A stretch of 15,622 bases of DNA from JAWWPY01 sp964412845 (GCA_964412845.1 CAYPQM010000160.1:1-15622); one strand, 5' to 3'. Counted from the first letter of the stretch, positions 1 through 7,605 are shown. Made by a program: numbers and translations. Notes: generated by a model from the letters alone, not told the origin.

Positions 1-1101
1 CGCGAACGCTTCTACCGTCCGGTCCGCGTCATACCGGGCCCGGTTGAACCGCCGGTCCACCACCCGCTGCACCCGGCGGCGCAGCGGAGTGAACAACGCC
101 ACCGCCACCAGCGTCGAGCCCGCCACCCCGACCGGCGAGGAAACCGGCAGCACCCGCGTCGCCAGCAGCACCAGACCCGCGTACACCCCCACCAGCAGCC
201 CGGTCACGATCGCATAGGCCAGCGTCCGGGAAATGATCCGGTCGATCTCGTACAGCCGGTACTTCAGGATCCCGATGCCGATCGACACCGGAAGCGCGGC
301 GACCCCCAGCATCAGCACCTCCCACAGGGAGGCGTTGCTGGCGATCGACAAGCCGATGAACAGGCCGGCGATAGCGGCCCCGCTCATCAGCCATTTCAGC
401 TGCTGGCGGCGTTCGCCGGTGGACCGGCGCCAGCTGATGACCTGGCGGCACAGGGCGGACAGCCAGCCCACCGCGAGCCCGGCGAAGAACACCGGGACCA
501 CCCAGTGCAGCCCGGCGGGCGGGTTCTCCACCTGCGCGAGCTGGCCGTCGGGCAGGACCCGGATAACGTGCCGCACCAAGACGTCGATGGTGACACCCAG
601 GTTGGCGACCGGGGCGGACAGGCTGAGCGCCAGATACACCCACAGCGGCCAGCGCCAGCGCGCCGACGGCAGGCGGCCGTCCGGGAAGAACAGCACGACG
701 AGGGGCAAGGCGACGACGAAGAGGAAGAACTCCTGCGCGAAGATCAGCGCCGCCGGCCCCAGCACCGGCAGGGCGTGCTGGCCGGTGCGGTACTCGGCCG
801 TGACGTACGAGTCGCTGGCCAGGGTCAGCAGCAGGCCCACAGGGGCGGCCAGCAGCAGCCAGCCAACCGGATTGCCCGGCTGATGCCAGGCCACCACCAG
901 GCCCACGGCCGCTATCACCCAGATGGCCAGGATCAGGACCGACCCTGCTCTGAAGGACCCAGCTGACAGCTGGCGGGTCAGCGCCGCCTGCGCGATGACC
1001 GCACCGGTCAGCAGCACCACGAGGCCGCCCGCCGCGGCCGCCGTCAGCCGAGGCACCCGCCGCGGGCGGCCCACGGCGACCGCGCCGAACTCACCAGACA
1101 T
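1..1101 (-). CDS. Multi-pass membrane protein, N-terminal part (sensor-type; 3' end outside the window)
   Basis: An open frame runs from ATG at 1101 to the left edge, giving 367 codons with no stop, so the C-terminus is missing. Translation shows about eight hydrophobic segments. The first is near residues 19-40, and further ones follow around conserved loops reading FPDGRLPSARWRW, GERRQQLKWL and KYRLYEIDRIISRTLAYA. The last segment is followed by the basic stretch PLRRRVQRVVDRRFNRARYDAD. This architecture is known from a large actinobacterial family of integral membrane proteins; some members carry a C-terminal histidine kinase and others end soon after the basic stretch. Which type this is cannot be seen here. 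The start is preceded by a G-rich stretch (GGGGGGA) directly upstream and lies 21 nt after the preceding gene, so it is probably the last visible gene of the partner-switching operon. Family assignment is by recall of motifs; the signalling role is inference. Confidence 0.8.
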   Translation of the reverse strand, partial: MSGEFGAVAVGRPRRVPRLTAAAAGGLVVLLTGAVIAQAALTRQLSAGSFRAGSVLILAIWVIAAVGLVVAWHQPGNPVGWLLLAAPVGLLLTLASDSYVTAEYRTGQHALPVLGPAALIFAQEFFLFVVALPLVVLFFPDGRLPSARWRWPLWVYLALSLSAPVANLGVTIDVLVRHVIRVLPDGQLAQVENPPAGLHWVVPVFFAGLAVGWLSALCRQVISWRRSTGERRQQLKWLMSGAAIAGLFIGLSIASNASLWEVLMLGVAALPVSIGIGILKYRLYEIDRIISRTLAYAIVTGLLVGVYAGLVLLATRVLPVSSPVGVAGSTLVAVALFTPLRRRVQRVVDRRFNRARYDADRTVEAFA

Positions 1102-1122
1102 GTCCCCCCAACCTGCCGCGGT

Positions 1123-1992
1123 CTACCCGGCGCGCCGGCGCGGGGCGCCGCGACGGACGGCAGCCAGCGGCGCCGCCATGGTCTGCAGCACGCTGCGCAC
1201 CATGGAGTTGTGCCAGATGTTGCGGGCGTTGCGCCACTGGCGCTTGGCATCGACACAGACGGTGCGCGTCTGCACCGCCGCGCTGGGCACGCCGAGCTTC
1301 TCGCCCAGCGCCGTCAGGGTCTGCGCCCAGAACGTGTCTTCCTTGCCATGGCCGCCGAAGGTCATCGCGATCTCGTACAGCGGGTCGTTGGCCCTCATCA
1401 GCACCTGCGCCTGGACGGCAGTCGCGGTGGGCGTCCGTTCGGCGGAAAAAGTGATCCAGCCGGCGAACATGTGCCCTTGCGGTGTCATCAGCGTGAATGA
1501 CTCATCGTCGGCGTACAGGACGAAGACCCCGGTGGACAGCTTGACCCCGCCGCCGATGGCGAGGTCGAGCAGGGCAACGTCACCGGGGCTGATGCCGGTG
1601 AGCGCGCCCGCGAACCGGTTGCCCTCCGGCCACAGCTCGGGGAAGTGCGCCTTCCAGGTGCTGATCGCCTGCTCCGGCGTGACCGTGTCGCCAACCGTCA
1701 TCCGGTAGGTCTTCTGCCACATCTTGCCGAAGCCCTGCACCGGGCCGGTCAGCCGGCGACCCGCCACGTTGGTGCCGCGCACTCCGTCGCGCTGCTCGAC
1801 CGCGAGGCGGTCCACCTTGGCCGCCCAGCGCCCGGCATCCCGGGGTACCAGCACGTCCGACTGCGCCTCCCGGACGCTCACTTCGATCTGCTCGGCCGAG
1901 GTGACGCGCTCCGGCCCTGCGGGCTCCGGCCCTGCTGGCTCCGACCCTGCTGGCTCTGGCCGGGCGGCCTCTGGTCGTGCGGGCTCTGCCAT
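1123..1992 (-). CDS. Conserved actinobacterial protein of unknown function with PEPAG-repeat N-terminus
   Basis: 289 residues from ATG at 1992, which follows AGGAGG by 5 nt. Residues 3-28 are a low-complexity PEPAG/SEPAG repeat encoded by a 15-bp tandem repeat. The globular part begins around residue 85 with MWQKTYRMTV and contains GNRFAGALTGISPGDVALLDL, LSTGVFVLYADDESFTLMTP, QGHMFAGWITFSA and AQVLMRANDPLYEIAM. It ends in a basic tail, RRGAPRRRAG. No signal peptide or membrane segment is visible. Motifs such as the YADDESFTLMTPQGHMFAGWITFS stretch recur in actinobacterial hypothetical proteins. The pattern of beta-strands with a large hydrophobic pocket would suit a START/polyketide-cyclase-like or DUF1990-like lipid-binding fold, but that is only a guess. 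It lies 10 nt downstream of a STAS antagonist and 21 nt upstream of the membrane protein, so it may be an output or input component of that signalling operon. Confidence 0.85.
   Translation of the reverse strand: MAEPARPEAARPEPAGSEPAGPEPAGPERVTSAEQIEVSVREAQSDVLVPRDAGRWAAKVDRLAVEQRDGVRGTNVAGRRLTGPVQGFGKMWQKTYRMTVGDTVTPEQAISTWKAHFPELWPEGNRFAGALTGISPGDVALLDLAIGGGVKLSTGVFVLYADDESFTLMTPQGHMFAGWITFSAERTPTATAVQAQVLMRANDPLYEIAMTFGGHGKEDTFWAQTLTALGEKLGVPSAAVQTRTVCVDAKRQWRNARNIWHNSMVRSVLQTMAAPLAAVRRGAPRRRAG
1909..1986 (-). repeat. 15-bp tandem repeat coding PEPAG units
   Basis: Five imperfect 15-bp units lie within the first 28 codons of the unknown-function gene. Forward-strand units read like GACCCTGCTGGCTCT and GGCCCTGCTGGCTCC. 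They encode PEAAR, PEPAG, SEPAG, PEPAG and similar. The core GACCCTG is shared with the intergenic repeat about 400 bp away (2378-2451), suggesting a common origin. Confidence 0.8.
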
Positions 1993-2002
1993 GACGGCCT
2001 CC

Positions 2003-2359
2003 TCAGGTCGCTACACCGACCAGCGCCGATGCCTCGTTGTCGTAGATGGTGATCACCTCGTCCAGGCGGGTGAGCTCGAAGATCTCGCGGTAGTGGTCGC
2101 TCAGGCCGTAGGCCGCGAGTTTCTGCCGCTGCCGGTTGGCCCGGACCAGCAGCGTCACGAGCATGCCGATCCCGCCGCTGTTCATGTACTCCAGGCCGGC
2201 GAAGTTGAGCACCAGCCGGCTTGTCCCCTGGCCGCCGGCTTCCTCGTACGCCGACATCAGGATGGGCTCGCAGGCCGAGGTGACCTCGCCTTTGATGTCC
2301 ACCACCGCCACCGCGTCGCCGACATGCCGGACGTCCATCGTGACCAGCGGTCCGTCCAT
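2003..2359 (-). CDS. STAS-domain anti-sigma factor antagonist (first of two paralogues)
   Basis: 118 residues; a single STAS domain fills the protein. The phospho-acceptor region is LEYMNSGGIG, with Ser61 as the likely serine phosphorylated by the partner kinase, followed by the helix MLVTLLVRANRQRQKL and the conserved GLSDHYREIFELTRLDE. In SpoIIAA/RsbV-type partner switching, the unphosphorylated antagonist binds the HATPase kinase and releases its target; phosphorylation by the kinase turns it off and a PP2C phosphatase turns it on. ATG at 2359 follows GGGGGGAA by 6-7 nt; a second in-frame ATG at 2338 is possible but has no better site. It clearly parallels the next-upstream STAS protein (same length, same ENDING motif GLSxHYREIFxxTRL), so the pair arose by tandem duplication. 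The gap to that gene is 74 nt and is filled with short repeats. Confidence 0.93.
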   Translation of the reverse strand: MDGPLVTMDVRHVGDAVAVVDIKGEVTSACEPILMSAYEEAGGQGTSRLVLNFAGLEYMNSGGIGMLVTLLVRANRQRQKLAAYGLSDHYREIFELTRLDEVITIYDNEASALVGVAT

Positions 2360-2377
2360 CTCAGTTCCCCCCTACTT

Positions 2378-2451
2378 CTGACCCTGTGGTTGCTGACCCT
2401 GTGGTTAGTGACCTTGTGCTTACTGACCTGTGCCTACTGACCCTGTAGCTG
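2378..2451. repeat. Degenerate 15-bp tandem repeat between and into the STAS genes
   Basis: Five head-to-tail units on the forward strand: CTGACCCTGTGGTTG, CTGACCCTGTGGTTA, GTGACCTTGTGCTTA, a 14-bp unit CTGACCTGTGCCTA, and CTGACCCTGTAGCTG. The array fills most of the gap between the two STAS genes. It also forms the last codons (QLQGQ) and the stop codon of the upstream STAS gene, since that TAG (2436-2434) lies at the unit junction. No strong hairpin is seen, so this is not a terminator. Confidence 0.85.
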
Positions 2452-2790
2452 GCTCACGGCCGCGTCGAGGTCTCCGAAGAGCTCGATGAAGTCCGAGAGC
2501 CTGGTGATATCGAAGATCTCCCGGTAGTGCTCCGACAGGCCGCTCGCGACCACCTTGCGCCGCTGCGACCTGGCCCGGGCGAGCACGCTAACGATCAGCG
2601 CGATGCCGGTGGAGTTGATGTAGTCGACGTGCGCGAAATCGAGCACGACCGTGCCCGGCTCGCCGTCGGCGATGGCGCGTTCATAAGCGGCGGTGAGCAC
2701 CCCCGCGGCGCTGCCGTCCACCTCACCGGTCAGCTCGATGACCGCCACGCCCGGCAGCGCGCGGACGCTTGCCTCACAAGCCTTCTTCAT
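2434..2790 (-). CDS. STAS-domain anti-sigma factor antagonist (second paralogue)
   Basis: 118 residues from ATG at 2790. This start is chosen because GAAGGAG sits 6 nt upstream of it; the ATG at 2796 directly abuts that Shine-Dalgarno sequence, and a still longer frame starts at 2826. The chosen start also gives exactly the length of the neighbouring paralogue. The phospho-acceptor motif is VDYINSTGIALIV with Ser60, followed by GLSEHYREIFDITRLSDF. Function is as for RsbV/SpoIIAA: it binds the anti-sigma kinase when dephosphorylated. The start overlaps the 3' end of the kinase gene by 17 nt, so translation is probably coupled. The C-terminal QLQGQ is encoded by the first unit of a 15-bp repeat. 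Compared with its paralogue, the serine is followed by Thr-Gly rather than Gly-Gly, which may change kinase or phosphatase preference (inference). Confidence 0.93.
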   Translation of the reverse strand: MKKACEASVRALPGVAVIELTGEVDGSAAGVLTAAYERAIADGEPGTVVLDFAHVDYINSTGIALIVSVLARARSQRRKVVASGLSEHYREIFDITRLSDFIELFGDLDAAVSQLQGQ

Positions 2791-3268
2791 GGCCATCTCC
2801 TTCAGCCGCGGCGGCGGGCGCGTCACCCGTCCGCATGGTGAGCCGGACCGTGTGGCGCGGGCCGCTGGTCGTCACGTCCAGGCTGTCGACCATGTTCCGG
2901 ATGAGGAACAGCCCCCAGCCGCGCGACCGCTGCTCCCCGTTCAGTTTCGCCAGCAGGTCCGGCTCCTCGGCGGGACCGGCCGGGGCATGCTCACCGCCGA
3001 GGTCGCTGATGGTGACGACGATGTCGTCGCCATCCTCGATCACCTCGACGTCCACCGGGATCTCCGCGCGGCCCTGGTTGCCGTGCTCGATGGCATTCAT
3101 GGTGGCTTCGGCCACAGCGGTCTTGAGCCGCTCCAGCCGGGCCGCGGGCAGCCCGTGCCCGGCCACCGCCGCCGCGACCCGGGCCAGCGCCATCCGCTCG
3201 TTGCCCGGTTCGCTGGCCACCGCGAATGCGTCGAGCCGGCGCCCGGCCGGATGTGCCACCGATGTCAT
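2774..3268 (-). CDS. Anti-sigma factor serine kinase, HATPase (RsbW/SpoIIAB type)
   Basis: 164 residues from ATG at 3268, which overlaps the stop of the phosphatase gene as ATGA; that overlap fixes the start rather than the longer frame to 3379. The GHKL ATP-binding fold is visible. The N-box is EATMNAIEHGNQ (about 54-65, with Glu54 and Asn58). The G1 region is SDLGGEH (88-94), and the G2 region is RGWGLFLIRNMVDSL (116-130). Such kinases bind a sigma factor or other target and phosphorylate the STAS antagonists on serine. In this operon both antagonists directly follow, so they are the obvious substrates. The G1 box is DLGG rather than the more common DxGxG, and Trp118 replaces the usual Arg/His in the G2 glycine stretch; this is compatible with the family. 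A short Ala/Glu/Gly-rich tail (150-164) follows the domain. The binding target is unknown because no sigma gene lies nearby. Confidence 0.92.
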   Translation of the reverse strand: MTSVAHPAGRRLDAFAVASEPGNERMALARVAAAVAGHGLPAARLERLKTAVAEATMNAIEHGNQGRAEIPVDVEVIEDGDDIVVTISDLGGEHAPAGPAEEPDLLAKLNGEQRSRGWGLFLIRNMVDSLDVTTSGPRHTVRLTMRTGDAPAAAAEGDGHEEGL

Positions 3269-4527
3269 CTGCCGCCTCCCGCATACACAGCCGACATGCT
3301 CCGCTCCAGGCTCACCAGCGTGATGTCGTCCTCCTGCTCGGCGTCCGGGCCGGTGAACGCGGCGAGCTCGGTCAGGCACAGGTCGATGAGTGCCTCACCG
3401 GACGCGCCCCGGCCCGCCAGCTCGGCCACCCGCGGGAAGCCGAACATTTCCCGGTCCGGGGCGTGCGCCTCGGCCAGCCCATCGCTGTGCAGCAGCGCGC
3501 AGTCACCCGGCTGGAACCGGAAGCTCTTCTCCTCGTACTCCATGCCGGGCATCAGCCCGAGCGGCATGCCCCTGGCCCGCAGTTCGGCCACGCCGTCCGC
3601 GGTGCGGACGTACGGCACGTCGTGCCCCGCGTTGGCGAACTCGATCTGGCCGCTGACCGGGTCGAGGACCAGCGCCAGGCAGGTCACGAACATGTGCGCG
3701 GGGATGTCCGCGCAGAGTAGGTCATTGACATGGGTGAGCACCGCGCCAGGCGAGATCAGCCGCGGCGCGGTGCTGCGCAGCAGCGCGTGCGTGCTGGCCA
3801 TGACCAGGGCCGCCGGGATGCCCTTGTCGGTGACATCGCCGACCACGAACATGACCCGGCCGTCTGGCAGCTCAATGAAGTCGTAGAAGTCACCGCCGAC
3901 GGTCCGGGCCGGCCGGTAGAACGCGGCCACGTGCCAGCTCGGCAGGTCAGGCACGGACTTGGGCAGGAACTGCTGCTGGATGATCTGCGCGATCTTGAGT
4001 TCCTGCTCGATCCGCTCCCGGTTGCGGGCCTCGGCTTCCTGCTGGCGGACCAGCTGGCCCACCCGCATGGCCGGAGCCGCGTACCCGGCGAGGGCATTGA
4101 GCAGCCGCAGGTCTTCCGAGGAGTAGTCCCGCTCGGACAGCCGGGGCCCCAGGTTGATCAGGCCGATCAGGTTGCCCGAGGAGATCAGCGGCACGACAAG
4201 GGTCACGCCTGCCTTGCGCAGCTGGCCCAGTGCCGGTGAATCCAGTTCCAGCGTGCTGACGTCGACCGCGCCGGCCTCACTGAGCAGGTAGCCGACGAGC
4301 GGGTCGTTGGACGCCAGATCGAGTTCGGGTCCCGGGTCCACGGTGCCCGGCACGGTGCTCACGGGAGCGGCCGGGCTGGCCGCCCGGCGGCGGCGCCAGC
4401 CCCCGTGCCCGTTGACGGCGGCCCGGATGGGGCCAGCCGCGCCGACGGCGTCAGCTGCCGGGGCGGCGTCAGCGCCGACGGCGGCCCCGTCACCGCCGGC
4501 GGTGATCCTACCTAGCCGTTGAGCCAT
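3265..4527 (-). CDS. GAF-PP2C (SpoIIE/RsbU-type) serine phosphatase
   Basis: 420 residues from ATG at 4527; a longer frame to 4716 would overlap the divergent regulator and adds sequence without family features. Residues 1-60 are Ala/Gly-rich and low complexity. Residues 65-160 resemble the C-terminal half of a GAF sensor domain (VVPLISSGNLIGLINLG, then SSEDLRLLNALAGYAAPAM). Residues 160-188 form the coiled-coil linker EAEARNRERIEQELKIAQIIQQQFLP typical before PP2C. The catalytic domain covers about 190-410. Its metal-binding motifs are GGDFYDF (211-217), GDVTDKG (230-236), NAGH (299-302), HSDGL (347-351) and EDDITL (399-404), so it looks active. It should dephosphorylate the STAS antagonists encoded downstream and so switch the kinase off. 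The gene leads the operon and its stop overlaps the kinase start (ATGA). The GAF part appears to lack its N-terminal half, so its ligand-sensing ability is uncertain. Confidence 0.93.
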   Translation of the reverse strand: MAQRLGRITAGGDGAAVGADAAPAADAVGAAGPIRAAVNGHGGWRRRRAASPAAPVSTVPGTVDPGPELDLASNDPLVGYLLSEAGAVDVSTLELDSPALGQLRKAGVTLVVPLISSGNLIGLINLGPRLSERDYSSEDLRLLNALAGYAAPAMRVGQLVRQQEAEARNRERIEQELKIAQIIQQQFLPKSVPDLPSWHVAAFYRPARTVGGDFYDFIELPDGRVMFVVGDVTDKGIPAALVMASTHALLRSTAPRLISPGAVLTHVNDLLCADIPAHMFVTCLALVLDPVSGQIEFANAGHDVPYVRTADGVAELRARGMPLGLMPGMEYEEKSFRFQPGDCALLHSDGLAEAHAPDREMFGFPRVAELAGRGASGEALIDLCLTELAAFTGPDAEQEDDITLVSLERSMSAVYAGGGR

Positions 4528-4682
4528 GTCACACCCCGAATCCCCGCCGTCCAGCAGGCACAACGCCAACGTATGGAGCTGACGATACGAGATCGTTACG
4601 GCAAGTCCACCCTGCCGGAGGAATTTCACGCTGTGCGTTACGGTGAGCCTCGACGGGCCGGAAAAGGCAGCCAGGAGGGCAT
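4528..4682. promoter_or_regulatory. Divergent promoter region between phosphatase operon and SARP-type regulator
   Basis: This 155-bp region separates two divergent starts. The regulator side has AGGAGG at 4673-4678, 4 nt before its GTG. An 8-mer, CGTTACGG, is repeated directly at 4594-4601 and 4636-4643, 42 bp apart (about four helical turns), each followed by a partly matching tail (CAAG, TGAG). SARP-family proteins bind short direct repeats on one face of the helix, so these could be regulator sites; this is inference. I found no convincing -35/-10 pair on either strand. Confidence 0.4.
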
Positions 4683-7601
4683 GTGGCGGAACTGAGCCTG
4701 GCTCTGCTCGGGCCACCGGTGGTCACCCTGGGCGGCTCGCCGGTCAGCTTCGACACGAGGAAAGCGACCGCCGTGCTGGCGCTGCTCGGGACCGGCGGCC
4801 GTGAATGGAGCCGGGAACGGCTGGCCGCGCTGCTCTGGCCCGAGGCGGACACCAGCCGGGCGCGGGCTTCGCTGCGCCGCACGCTGTCGGTCACCGCGAC
4901 GGCCGTGGGCGGCAGTCTGAAGGTCACCCGGACGGCCGTGGCGCTGGACCCCGGCCGGGTGCGGGTGGATGTCACCGAATTCGAAACGCTGTGCGCCAGG
5001 CGCGGCGCAGGCCCGCTTAACAGCGCGGTCCGGCTCTACCGCGACGATTTCCTGGCCGGTTTCGCCCTGCGCGGCTGCCCGGAGTTCGACGACTGGCAGA
5101 GCGGCACCGCGGACCGGCTCCGCCAGGAACTCGCCGGGGCACTTGAGCAGCTGGTCGGGGCCTGCGTCGCGGACGCGAACCTGAACCGGGCCGTCGAGCA
5201 CGCGAGGCGCTGGCTGAGCCTCGACCCGCTGCACGAACCGGCTCATCAGTCGCTGATCCGGCTGCACGCGTGGACCGGGCAGCGGTCCGCCGCGCTGCGC
5301 CAGTACCGCACCCTGGTCGGCATCCTGGACCGCGAACTGGCTGTGCGGCCACTGCCCGAGACCACCCGCCTCTACGACGACGTCCGGGCCGGCCGCCTGG
5401 CGCCGCCCGTGGTAGCGACCGCCCGGCTGGCGCCCGCGCAGCCAGGCACCGGGCAGCCAGGCACCGGGCAGCCGGCCGCCGGGCGACCCGGCCCAGGACA
5501 GGCCGCAGCCTCGGTTGGCACCGCCGCGTGGCCGCTCGTCGGCCGCGACGCCGAGTTGCGCGCCCTCCAGGCTGGCTGGCACAAGGTAACCGGGGCCGGC
5601 CAGGTGGTGGCCGTGACCGGCGAGATTGGCAGCGGGAAGAGCCGCCTGATCGAGGAATTCCGCGCGGGCGTCCAGGCGGCGGGCGGGCTCCTGCTGGCCA
5701 GCCGGTGCCACGACGGCGAGAGTGCGCTGCCGTTCGTGACCGCCGCCGACCTGCTGCGCGCCGCCCTGGCCGTCTCCCCCGGCCTGCCCGCGCGGCTCCC
5801 GGCCCACACCGCCGCGATGGCCGGCCGGCTCGCGCCCGAGCTTGCCGTCGCGCACCGGGACACCCCCGTGCCGCCGCTGGACAGCCCGGTGGCGCTGACC
5901 CGGCTCTACGAGGCGATCGGGCAGGCCCTGCGGGCCGCGGCCAGCCAGATCCCACCCGGGCCGGGCACGCCTCCCGGGGTGGTTGTCGTCGAGGACGTGC
6001 ACTGGGCCGATGGACCGTCCCTGGATCTGCTGGCCTACCTGGTGCGCCGCCTGGCGGACTGGCCGCTGCTGCTGGTGGTCAGCTGGGCCCCCGAGCATGC
6101 GCAGCGGCTCCGCGGGCTGCGGTCAGCCCTCAGCGAGGCGTCCGCCGCCACCCGGGGGGCGGTGATCAAGCCAGCGCCGCTGGGCGCGGCGCAGATTGAC
6201 GCGCTGCTCGCGCACGCGGGCGTGCCTGACGCGGATGTGCCGCGGCTGCTGGCGCAGACCCGGGGCCTGCCGATGCTGGTCCGCGAGTACGTGGCGGCCC
6301 TGCGCTCGGCCGCCGGCCCAGGGAGCGAGGGAGGGGACTGGTGGCCGCCCGCGTCGGTCAGGGAACTGCTGCGCACCCGGCTGGAGGCGGCCAGCGAGCC
6401 GACCCGGCAGATGCTGTCCACGGCTGCGGTGCTGGGCAGTGGCTGCGACGCCGAGCTGCTGCGGGTGGTCAGCGGCCGGGGTGAGAGCGAAACCGTCGAG
6501 GCGCTGGACGAGGCGGTACGGCGGTTCCTGATCACCGAGGTCCCCCCGGCCGGGGATCGCGGCGTGCCGTCCTACGACTTCCCGTACGAGGCACTGCGCG
6601 ACGTCGTCTACGAATCCGCCACGCTGGCCCGGCGCAGGCTGCTGCACGGCCGCGCCGCGGACGCGCTCGCCCGCCGGTACGAGCGCGATCCGGTGACCAC
6701 CCGGGCCGCGGTCATCGCGGAGCACCTGCAGCGCGCGGGACGCGAGGCCCGCGCCGCGCAGTGGTGGTGGCAGGCTGCCGAGCGGGCCCGCGAACTGTAC
6801 GCGCACGCCGAGGCGCACGCGCACCTCCGCCAGGCAGTGGCCCTCGGGTACCCCGCCGTGCCTGGCTCGATCGCTCTCGGTGAGGTGCTGACCGTGCTCG
6901 GCCGCTACCGTGCGGCGCTCGCTGAATTCGAGACGGCCGCCGCGGGCAGCGCCGAGGACGACGCCACGCTGGCCACCATCGAGCACAAGCTCGCCGAGGT
7001 CCACCACCGGCTCGGTGACTGGGCGCTCGCCGACGCCCACCTGGGCGTGGCCCTCGACCTGCTGGCCGCTGACGACCTCGGCCGGCGGGCCCGGGTGCAG
7101 GCCGACCGGGCCCTGCTCGCCTACCGGCTGGGCAGCAGCGACACGGCCGCCGCGCTGGGCCGCCAAGCGCTGGATGCGGCCCAGCGGGCCGGCGATCCGG
7201 CGGCCACCGCCCAGGCCCGCAACGTGCTCGGCATGCTCGCCGCCCGATCCGGCGAGGACGCCGCCGCCGAGAACCACCTCAGGGAAAGCCTCGATCAGGC
7301 GCGGCCACTGGCCGACCGCAGTGCCGCGGTCGCCGCGCTCAACAACCTGGCCCGGCTGCTGGCCGACGCGGAGCGCACCGATGAGGCGCTCGGGTTCGCC
7401 ACCGAGGCGCTCGCGCTCGGCAGCGAGCTTGGCGACCAGCACCGGGTGGCCGCCCTGCACACCAACCTCGCGGACCTGCTGCACGCCAGCGGCCAGCCCG
7501 AGCAGGCGATGCAGCACCTGAAGGAGGCCGCCCGTGGCTTCGCCGCGGTGGACACCGGCGGGCCGCCGCGGCCGGAGATCTGGACGCTGGTCGAATGGTG
7601 A
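4683..7601 (+). CDS. SARP/BTAD-domain transcriptional regulator with AAA ATPase and TPR domains
   Basis: 972 residues from GTG at 4683, preceded by AGGAGG (4 nt spacer). Residues 1-90 form a SARP-type winged-helix DNA-binding domain (LSLALLGPPVVTLGG, RERLAALLWPEADTSRARASLRRTLS). Residues 95-240 are the bacterial transcriptional activation domain (LYRDDFLAGF, EFDDWQ, ARRWLSLDPLHEPAHQSLIRLHAWTGQRSAALRQY). Residues 252-276 are a PAQPG/TGQPG repeat linker. From 283 a STAND/AAA ATPase follows, with WPLVGRDAELRAL, Walker A GEIGSGKS (313-320) and Walker B VVVVEDVHWAD (433-443). Residues from about 690 to 960 are helical TPR-like repeats rich in ALxxAEFE/ALxxAxxxG patterns. This is the layout of large AfsR-like activators that couple ligand or protein sensing and ATP binding to transcription. 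No specific pathway can be named. It is divergent from the partner-switching operon and may regulate it. Confidence 0.9.
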   Translation: MAELSLALLGPPVVTLGGSPVSFDTRKATAVLALLGTGGREWSRERLAALLWPEADTSRARASLRRTLSVTATAVGGSLKVTRTAVALDPGRVRVDVTEFETLCARRGAGPLNSAVRLYRDDFLAGFALRGCPEFDDWQSGTADRLRQELAGALEQLVGACVADANLNRAVEHARRWLSLDPLHEPAHQSLIRLHAWTGQRSAALRQYRTLVGILDRELAVRPLPETTRLYDDVRAGRLAPPVVATARLAPAQPGTGQPGTGQPAAGRPGPGQAAASVGTAAWPLVGRDAELRALQAGWHKVTGAGQVVAVTGEIGSGKSRLIEEFRAGVQAAGGLLLASRCHDGESALPFVTAADLLRAALAVSPGLPARLPAHTAAMAGRLAPELAVAHRDTPVPPLDSPVALTRLYEAIGQALRAAASQIPPGPGTPPGVVVVEDVHWADGPSLDLLAYLVRRLADWPLLLVVSWAPEHAQRLRGLRSALSEASAATRGAVIKPAPLGAAQIDALLAHAGVPDADVPRLLAQTRGLPMLVREYVAALRSAAGPGSEGGDWWPPASVRELLRTRLEAASEPTRQMLSTAAVLGSGCDAELLRVVSGRGESETVEALDEAVRRFLITEVPPAGDRGVPSYDFPYEALRDVVYESATLARRRLLHGRAADALARRYERDPVTTRAAVIAEHLQRAGREARAAQWWWQAAERARELYAHAEAHAHLRQAVALGYPAVPGSIALGEVLTVLGRYRAALAEFETAAAGSAEDDATLATIEHKLAEVHHRLGDWALADAHLGVALDLLAADDLGRRARVQADRALLAYRLGSSDTAAALGRQALDAAQRAGDPAATAQARNVLGMLAARSGEDAAAENHLRESLDQARPLADRSAAVAALNNLARLLADAERTDEALGFATEALALGSELGDQHRVAALHTNLADLLHASGQPEQAMQHLKEAARGFAAVDTGGPPRPEIWTLVEW
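5436..5510 (+). repeat. 15-bp repeat encoding TGQPG units in the interdomain linker
   Basis: The linker between the BTAD and ATPase domains reads PAQPG-TGQPG-TGQPA-AGRPG-PGQAA. The two central 15-bp units (GCACCGGGCAGCCAG and GCACCGGGCAGCCGG) are nearly identical. It is a flexible Pro/Gly linker that probably varies in copy number among strains. Confidence 0.7.
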
Positions 7602-7605
7602 GCGT

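Noticed and set aside
2693..3886. 397-codon plus-strand open frame across the kinase and phosphatase
   Set aside because: Antisense shadow; the opposite strand has intact HATPase and PP2C motifs.
4638..6098. 486-codon minus-strand open frame opposite the SARP regulator
   Set aside because: It mirrors the reading frame of a gene with clear domains; the translation is Arg/Gly/Pro-rich without motifs, a normal high-GC shadow.
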